This document shows, piece after piece, positions 33,691-37,991 of a stretch of 37,991 nt of DNA. Each line of letters starts with the position of its first letter. Position 1 is the stretch's first letter. The position numbers and the translations under genes are program-made. Source of the DNA: Ruminococcus sp. (GTDB lineage: Bacteria > Bacillota > Clostridia > Oscillospirales > Ruminococcaceae); assembly GCA_023665505.1 (NCBI GenBank), contig JAMPDU010000014.1, positions 1 to 37,991 of the forward strand, read 5' to 3'. The notes under the pieces are model-generated. The model did not search any database and was not told where the DNA came from. It saw only the letters and a program-made list of their open reading frames with translations.

Positions 33691-34119
33691 TTAAAAAGCA
33701 AGGTCAGCAAGCGCCTCGGAAAGCATATCGTTGGTGATTTCGCTGCTGAACGCCTTGAATTTGGCGCTGTCCCAAATCTCGGCGCGGTTTATCACGCCCA
33801 GCACGGTTACGTCGTGGTCAAGTCCCGCGTATTCCCGCAGGTTTTGGGGGACGAGTATGCGCCCCTGCTTGTCCGGCTCAACCACGCAGGCGTTGACGAT
33901 GAGCATTTTCGCCGCTTTCGCTTTCGCACCCGTAAGGGTTTGGAGCTTTTCTGTAAAAATTTCCCAGTCATCGTTTGAGTATACGTACAGACAGCCGTCA
34001 AGCCCGATAGTGACGATAAAGCCGGCGCCCAGCCGCTCCCGCAGCTTGGTGGGGAAAGCCATACGCCCTTTGGCGTCCATAGTATGTTCATAAGTGCCCA
34101 TCAGCGCATTGCCCGCCAT
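33691..34119 (-). CDS. mraZ: Transcriptional regulator MraZ
   Basis: A 142-residue protein made of two SpoVT/AbrB-like halves, each with the conserved D-x-K-G-R turn: MDAKGRMAFP and PDKQGRILVP. MraZ forms ring oligomers and represses its own cluster by binding tandem repeats at the promoter. The ATG at 34119 is chosen because GAGGTGAT lies 7 nt upstream and the protein then begins shortly before the family start GTYEHTMD; longer starts would run through the ribosome site. First gene of the cluster. Confidence 0.95.
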   Translation of the reverse strand: MAGNALMGTYEHTMDAKGRMAFPTKLRERLGAGFIVTIGLDGCLYVYSNDDWEIFTEKLQTLTGAKAKAAKMLIVNACVVEPDKQGRILVPQNLREYAGLDHDVTVLGVINRAEIWDSAKFKAFSSEITNDMLSEALADLAF

Positions 34120-34176
34120 GCTTTTCATCACCTCTTTCCGAAAATTTTTGGTAAATTTTGGTGTACGTCTGCCTGC

Positions 34177-34197
34177 TTTTCCACATCGTGTGGAAAA
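34177..34197. promoter_or_regulatory. Inverted pair of DnaA-box-like 9-mers in the mraZ leader
   Basis: TTTTCCACA (34177-34185), TCG, TGTGGAAAA (34189-34197): a perfect 9-bp dyad. Each half differs from TTATCCACA in one base and fits the relaxed pattern TTWTNCACA. A third GTGGAAAA is at 34202-34209. It could instead act as an RNA hairpin. Confidence 0.45.
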
Positions 34198-34210
34198 CGC
34201 GGTGGAAAAT

Positions 34211-34251
34211 TCACCACTTTTCACCTTAAACCAGTGACTTTTCACCACTTT
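34211..34251 (-). promoter_or_regulatory. MraZ-box-like repeat array
   Basis: On the minus strand, starting at the expected transcription start: AAAGTGGTGA, AAAGTCACTG, GTTTAAGGTGA, AAAGTGGTGA, a roughly 10-bp period (34251-34211). AAAGTGG-type tandem boxes upstream of mraZ are the binding sites described for MraZ in other Gram-positive-related bacteria. Autoregulation is inferred. Confidence 0.7.
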
Positions 34252-34257
34252 AATGAT

Positions 34258-34286
34258 ATTATACACCAATTCCGCCCAAATTGCAA
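34258..34286 (-). promoter_or_regulatory. Sigma-A promoter of the mraZ division cluster
   Basis: On the minus strand TTGCAA (34286-34281), 17-nt spacer, TATAAT (34263-34258). No other strong promoter was found before the ftsZ one, so it may drive about 13 kb. Confidence 0.8.
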
Positions 34287-34354
34287 CCTTTGAAAAAATT
34301 TGTGTGAAAAATTAACAACGAAATTTTTACCCGCTTTTTGTGAATTATGACAAA

Positions 34355-34389
34355 TAAAAATACTTACCGCAAATTTTAACGGTAAGTAT
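34355..34389 (-). terminator. Second terminator after the XRE gene
   Basis: ATACTTACCG (34360-34369) and CGGTAAGTAT (34380-34389) form a perfect 10-bp dyad with a 10-nt loop; on the minus strand TTTTT follows. It stands between the XRE gene and the mraZ promoter. An operator role is possible. Confidence 0.6.
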
Positions 34390-34414
34390 ACTGTACGTAT
34401 TAGAAAAAATCGCG

Positions 34415-34451
34415 AAAAAATCCGTGCACTATATAATATAATAGTACACGG
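34415..34451 (-). terminator. Terminator after the XRE gene
   Basis: CCGTGTACTAT and ATAGTGCACGG (minus strand, arms 34451-34441 and 34432-34422) pair with one mismatch over an 8-nt loop and are followed by TTTTTT. It starts 8 nt past the stop at 34460. Confidence 0.8.
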
Positions 34452-34459
34452 AAAAATTG

Positions 34460-35722
34460 TCATTGATTGGAAACTGCCGAATTTGGAATATTATTCCTTT
34501 TCTTGCGGTAGTGGTCTATCACAATGTAATAAATTGGAATTGACAACGCCAGCGGCGCCCAAGCCACAGCCAGCCACCACTCGCTGTTGAACACGATTTC
34601 CAAAATCAGCCCGAAAAACAGGTACACCACCGCGCACAGCACCGGGTAGCAGAAAATCAGCGGGTTGCGCCGCCTGAACGCCACGATGCCCGTGTAGAAC
34701 AGCGGTATCGTCAGGAAAAGCAGCCACATTATGCTGTACCAATATTCTGCCATATGCCACCAGATGCGGTCGAGGCAGCCGCCTATGCCGAAGTACACCA
34801 CCGCGCAGAGCAGCGGGTAGCAGAAAAGCAGGATATTCCGCTGCCGCAGGGCGTTTATTGTGGTGTAGTAAAGCGGTAAAATCAGGAAAAGTACCCAGCC
34901 GGGGTGCGCCAGTCCCACCGCCGCGCAGCTTAAAAACGTGCCGACCACAAAGATTGGCAAAAGCTTGTCAAACAGCGACATTGGCGGCTTTTGAGCCCTG
35001 TTTTTGTGCATTTTTTTCCTGTCCTTGCGTCTCTGCTTTCTGTCGTATTTTTCCTGTTTTTGAGAATTTCTGTCAAAGCTGTACTCGCGGCTGTATTTTG
35101 CCTCGTTATCTTCCATTTTCTGACATAATTTGTCAAAGTGACGTTCCGCCGCCGCGCTTGCCCGTTCGATACCTTTGCCAATTTTTGTCATGCTGTTTTC
35201 CAGTCTGTCCTCAAAGGTTTTGCCGTTTCTGCCGGGACGTTTCATTTCCTCACGAACCCTGTCCCCAGCGGCGTTTAAAGCGTCCCCCACGGCGCGACCC
35301 GCTTTCTCCACGGCTTTGCCGATTTCGCCGAAATCGGTGTTGGGGGAGGTTTTGCGCCGCTCCTCATCGCCTATGTCCGCACCGAAAGGCGAGCCTTGGG
35401 GAATGGAATTATTTTCCTCAAATTTCCTGTTGGGGTAGATTTCCTCCTCGGTGTAGTTTTCGGGGCGCATTTCCCGCACGGGGTCGGCGTAACCCTCCTT
35501 TTTCAGGGAAACGGGCGCGCTGTTTACCCCTAAAAGCTCGTCCAGCGACATGTTGTAGAGCCGCGACAGCAGTATCAGGTTGTCCGTGTCGGGGGACGCC
35601 TCAGCCCGCTCCCACTTTGACACCGCCTGCCGCGATACGCCGATTTTTTCCGCCAGTTCCTCCTGGGATAAATTGTTATTTTTTCTCAATTGCTGTAATC
35701 TGTCAGCGATTTCAACGGTCAT
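34460..35722 (-). CDS. Membrane-bound XRE-family transcriptional regulator
   Basis: A 420-residue protein with an N-terminal Cro/CI-type helix-turn-helix (1-65, with LSQEELAEKIGVSRQAVSKW), a long charged linker (70-248) containing a possible amphipathic stretch (GKAVEKAGRAVGDALNAAG), and about six membrane helices from residue 252 on. The membrane part is internally repeated: LPLYYT...RQRN at 282, IPLFYT...RRRN at 339 and IPIYY...KKRN at 395. Such proteins probably sense membrane state and control a few genes; the target is unknown. ATG 35722 with AAAGGAAG is chosen over a longer frame that runs into the promoter. It has its own promoter and terminators. Confidence 0.85.
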   Translation of the reverse strand: MTVEIADRLQQLRKNNNLSQEELAEKIGVSRQAVSKWERAEASPDTDNLILLSRLYNMSLDELLGVNSAPVSLKKEGYADPVREMRPENYTEEEIYPNRKFEENNSIPQGSPFGADIGDEERRKTSPNTDFGEIGKAVEKAGRAVGDALNAAGDRVREEMKRPGRNGKTFEDRLENSMTKIGKGIERASAAAERHFDKLCQKMEDNEAKYSREYSFDRNSQKQEKYDRKQRRKDRKKMHKNRAQKPPMSLFDKLLPIFVVGTFLSCAAVGLAHPGWVLFLILPLYYTTINALRQRNILLFCYPLLCAVVYFGIGGCLDRIWWHMAEYWYSIMWLLFLTIPLFYTGIVAFRRRNPLIFCYPVLCAVVYLFFGLILEIVFNSEWWLAVAWAPLALSIPIYYIVIDHYRKKRNNIPNSAVSNQ

Positions 35723-35765
35723 AATTATCTTCCTTTCTATATGGATTGTCTTTATCTGTAGCAAT

Positions 35766-35794
35766 ATTATACCATATATATTATGGCATTTCAA
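35766..35794 (-). promoter_or_regulatory. Sigma-A promoter for the XRE gene
   Basis: On the minus strand TTGAAA (35794-35789), 17-nt spacer, TATAAT (35771-35766), extended -10 TGG. Confidence 0.78.
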
Positions 35795-35867
35795 TACATT
35801 TTGGGTTGCATTTTTGAAAAATTCCGAAAAATTTTCCGCAACTATTGGTTGCGGCAGGGTGTTTTAT

Positions 35868-35898
35868 AAAAAATAGTACCATAATTTGGTACTATTTT
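35868..35898 (-). terminator. Terminator after the HD-domain gene
   Basis: AAAATAGTACCA and TGGTACTATTTT (35870-35881, 35887-35898) form a perfect 12-bp stem with a 5-nt loop; on the minus strand the T run continues to 35868. It begins 5 nt past the stop. A second small hairpin CCGCAAC/GTTGCGG follows at 35836-35854. Confidence 0.85.
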
Positions 35899-35902
35899 CA
35901 AA

Positions 35903-36436
35903 TTATTCACTAACAACTTTCTTGCGCTTTGAAAAAAGTTTAGAAATTTTCCTTAATCTGGGAATTACCGTTTCAAGCAAACCACAGTATTTGTCCACCA
36001 AAACAATTACCAAAGTTTCCCTGTACTTCGGCAGCGCCGTGATGTTTAACGGGAACATGTGCTTTTCAATGATGTCGCTCTCCAAATCGGAAATGTAAAA
36101 ATTTTCCTTGGCGGTCTCCAGCGCAAGCCGCGCGTGGGTGAAACCGTGCAGCCACTTGCCTTTGGCGGGCTTGTATGTGTGCCAGTCGTACAAAAACAGG
36201 TCGTGGAGCAGCCCCGCCCGCGCCCCCGCCCGCTCGTTCAGCGAGAAAAAGCGGCAAAGCCGATAGTTATAGTAGGACACGTTGAGGCAGTGCTGAAAAC
36301 AGGTTGTCTCGCCGTGGTGGGTGAAATTTTTCATCTGCTGCACCACGTCGCTCTCCAGCAGGTCGGCAACGAGGTAATAATAGGTGATGAGATCCTTGTC
36401 GTTAAGGTCGATTTTCGACCCAATAGCTTTAAGCAT
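35903..36436 (-). CDS. HD-domain hydrolase-like protein
   Basis: A 177-residue HD-superfamily protein. The metal ligands are visible: H49 in CFQHCLNVSYYNY, the HD pair H78-D79 in AGLLHDLFLYDW, a His in KWLHGFTHARLA, and a later Asp in VLVDKYCG. The family contains phosphohydrolases for nucleotides and related compounds, but the substrate of this clostridial subgroup is unknown. GAAAGGA precedes the ATG at 36436. It is a single gene with its own promoter and terminator. Confidence 0.85.
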   Translation of the reverse strand: MLKAIGSKIDLNDKDLITYYYLVADLLESDVVQQMKNFTHHGETTCFQHCLNVSYYNYRLCRFFSLNERAGARAGLLHDLFLYDWHTYKPAKGKWLHGFTHARLALETAKENFYISDLESDIIEKHMFPLNITALPKYRETLVIVLVDKYCGLLETVIPRLRKISKLFSKRKKVVSE

Positions 36437-36477
36437 TCTTTAGTCCTTTCAAAGTAACGTGCGGATACTACACATCT

Positions 36478-36506
36478 ATTATACAATATTCACAAAAGTT
36501 TTTCAA
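36478..36506 (-). promoter_or_regulatory. Sigma-A promoter for the HD-domain gene
   Basis: On the minus strand TTGAAA (36506-36501), 17-nt spacer, TATAAT (36483-36478). Confidence 0.75.
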
Positions 36507-36558
36507 CACTTTTTATAAAATTTTATGCACAATTTTGCACCGTCATTTTTGTGGACTT

Positions 36559-37152
36559 TTACTGATTTGTCTCTGTATTTCCATTATTTCCCGCAAGCAT
36601 ATACTTTCCTATGGGAGTTTTTGCCAAAGCCGCCCTTATTGCGAAGTACAGCGGGACGGAAATTATCACCGCAAGAACGCCGTTTACAGCGGAGGAAACC
36701 GCCTTTTCTCCAACAATTACCATTGCCGTGCCGAAAGCGTTGCCCGCGATAAGCTGGGAAATGAGAGTTTTTCCCAAATAAAGGATAATATAGACAATTT
36801 GTCCCGCAGCGGCGGCAATTACCGTTCTTGCGTACTCGTTGCCGAACTTGCGGCGGTTGAGGAAACCTGCCGTCCAGCCCATTAAAAATTTGTTAATAAA
36901 TGTAATGGGCGCGGAGGTGATGTACAGCGGGTTGAACAGGTCGTACATCGCGCCGCCTATGCCCGCGGCAAGTCCGCCCGTCAGTCCGCCGAAAAGCAGC
37001 CCCGCAAGCAGGCAGGGGGCGTTGCCCAAATGCACCCGCGCGTCGTTGGGCAGGGGGATTGACAGCCAGTTTCCCGCGTACACCAACGCCGCCATTAAGC
37101 CTGTTGTAACAATTTTGTAAATAATTTTTCTTTTTTCGGCAACACTTTTCAT
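36559..37152 (-). CDS. ECF transporter S component, substrate unknown
   Basis: A 197-residue membrane protein with about six helices. The block ARVHLGNAPCLLAGLLFGGL followed by AAGIGGAMYDLF is typical of the S components (substrate-binding subunits) of energy-coupling factor vitamin transporters. The EcfA/EcfT partners are not in the window, so it would use a shared module encoded elsewhere. The ATG at 37152 (AAAGGA 11 nt upstream) is chosen over a long frame running through the promoter. The short leader shows no riboswitch, so the substrate (a B vitamin, queuosine precursor or similar) cannot be called. Confidence 0.8.
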   Translation of the reverse strand: MKSVAEKRKIIYKIVTTGLMAALVYAGNWLSIPLPNDARVHLGNAPCLLAGLLFGGLTGGLAAGIGGAMYDLFNPLYITSAPITFINKFLMGWTAGFLNRRKFGNEYARTVIAAAAGQIVYIILYLGKTLISQLIAGNAFGTAMVIVGEKAVSSAVNGVLAVIISVPLYFAIRAALAKTPIGKYMLAGNNGNTETNQ

Positions 37153-37185
37153 GTTGAAACCATTCCTTTCGCCTTTGATATTATT

Positions 37186-37214
37186 AGTATACTCCGCGAA
37201 AGGCAATTCCGCAA
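37186..37214 (-). promoter_or_regulatory. Possible promoter for the ECF S component
   Basis: On the minus strand TTGCGG (37214-37209), 17-nt spacer, TATACT (37191-37186). Confidence 0.55.
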
Positions 37215-37330
37215 ATAGTAAACCGCGGAAAATATTTTGTTCAAATTTGTGGAAAGTGTACGAAAACATCGGAATTTTCCCGCCCGTTTCCGTCCTTTGC
37301 AACAAATAAAAATTCCCATAAAAATACAGC

Positions 37331-37367
37331 AAAAAGCGGCGTTGTGACATTGCACAAAACGCCGCTT
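37331..37367 (-). terminator. Terminator after tex
   Basis: On the minus strand AAGCGGCGTT pairs with AACGCCGCTT (outer arms 37367-37358 and 37343-37334), with inner TTGTG/CACAA pairing, followed by T residues. It lies about 45 nt past the tex stop. Confidence 0.85.
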
Positions 37368-37409
37368 GTTATTATGCTGAAATTTAGAATATTTGTAGAA
37401 AATCCGCCG

Positions 37410-37991
37410 CTAACCTTTCATGGTCAGCGAAAGCCGCCGCCGTTTCAGGTCAACATCAAGCACCTTGACTTTGACTACCTCGCCGACTTTTACCGCCTCC
37501 AGGGGGTGCTTAATGTACTTTTCGCAGATTTGCGAGACGTGAACCAGCCCGTCCTCATGCACGCCCACGTCCACGAAACAGCCGAAGTCGATGACGTTCC
37601 GCACCGTGCCCATAAGCTCCATGCCCTGTTTCAGGTCCTCAAGCTCCATAACGTCGCCGCTGCGCATGAGGGGCGGGGGCAGCTCGTCCCGAGGGTCGCG
37701 CCCGGGCTTGGAAAGCTCCGCGATAATGTCCGTCACCGTGGGGACGCCTATGCCCGCGGTTTCCGCGATTTTGGAAACGCCGATTTTCGACGCCGCCTCG
37801 GGGATTTCCGTCATTTTGTCCGCTTTCAGGTCGGCAAGGGTGAACCCGCATTCGCCGATGATTTTTTTCGCCGCGTCGTAGCTTTCGGGGTGCACCGCCG
37901 TGTTGTCAAGGGGGTCTTTGCCGTCCCGCACCCGGATAAATCCCGCGCACTGCTCAAAGGCTTTGGGTCCCAGTTTCGACACCTTTAAAAG
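37410..37991 (-). CDS. tex: RNA-binding transcription accessory protein Tex, C-terminal part
   Basis: The frame enters from the right edge (LLKVSKLGPKAFEQCAG) and ends with TAG at 37410, giving the last 193 residues. LGPKAFEQCAGFIRV is the helix-hairpin-helix region of Tex, PLDNTAVHPESY its usual continuation, and the final 75 residues are an S1 RNA-binding domain (GMELMGTVRNVIDFGCFVDVGVHEDGLVH...). Tex binds nucleic acids and affects transcription and, in some bacteria, toxin gene expression. The N-terminal YqgF-like part is outside the window. Confidence 0.93.
   Translation of the reverse strand, partial: LLKVSKLGPKAFEQCAGFIRVRDGKDPLDNTAVHPESYDAAKKIIGECGFTLADLKADKMTEIPEAASKIGVSKIAETAGIGVPTVTDIIAELSKPGRDPRDELPPPLMRSGDVMELEDLKQGMELMGTVRNVIDFGCFVDVGVHEDGLVHVSQICEKYIKHPLEAVKVGEVVKVKVLDVDLKRRRLSLTMKG

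Noticed and set aside
34128..34269. Longer MraZ starting at 34269
   Set aside because: That frame runs through the predicted transcription start, the MraZ boxes and the GAGGTGAT ribosome site; the normal family start is reached from 34119.
37153..37330. Riboswitch upstream of the ECF S component
   Set aside because: The predicted transcript leader is only about 30 nt and no thiamine, FMN, cobalamin or preQ1 consensus stretch was recognised.

Overview
The window looks like the chromosome of a Gram-positive, anaerobe-type Firmicute, most likely a clostridial (Oscillospiraceae/Ruminococcaceae-like) bacterium. The grounds are the gene order of the two large operons, strong AGGAGG ribosome sites, sigma-A promoters with 17-bp spacers, a MurE with the DNPR signature of meso-diaminopimelate-adding enzymes, a two-PASTA division transpeptidase, and many small clostridial protein families. 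No rRNA, tRNA, CRISPR array or insertion sequence was seen. The species cannot be named from sequence reading alone.

Layout. 1-2967: the end of an FkbM-type methyltransferase, an unknown Ser/Lys-rich protein with a consensus promoter, a YunG-like protein, a uridine-kinase-like P-loop protein, rnhA (minus) and dut (plus). 2964-3731 (minus): a winged-helix, phage-type replication protein whose gene contains three exact 14-nt repeats at a 22-bp period followed by an AT-rich stretch, resembling an in-gene lambda-type origin. 3959-14110 (plus): the translation operon rimP-nusA-rnpM-ylxQ-infB-rbfA-nrnA-truB-ribF-(DUF3781)-gltX. 14197-18985 (plus): an ABC transporter set (ATPase, ABC-2 permease, GldG-like, DUF4340). 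19190-19495: a conserved small clostridial protein, followed by facing terminators.

19590-34119 (minus): the division and cell-wall cluster, transcribed mraZ-rsmH-ftsL-PBP-murE/murF fusion-mraY-ftsW-murG-murA-ftsQ-ftsZ. MurE and MurF are one 961-residue protein and no murD lies in the cluster. The mraZ promoter is followed by a row of MraZ-box-like repeats and an inverted pair of DnaA-box-like 9-mers. 34460-37991 (minus): a membrane-bound XRE regulator, an HD-domain protein, an ECF transporter S component and the C-terminal part of tex.

The most unusual features are in DNA that housekeeping annotation normally skips. Many gaps between genes of the two essential operons hold short repeats: 7-nt tandem arrays running from the stop codon of one gene to the ribosome site of the next, hairpins with a shared loop TCGGAGCAA, and three copies of a GC-rich palindrome built on GTAGGGCGGGGGC. 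The other notable item is the putative origin inside the replication gene.
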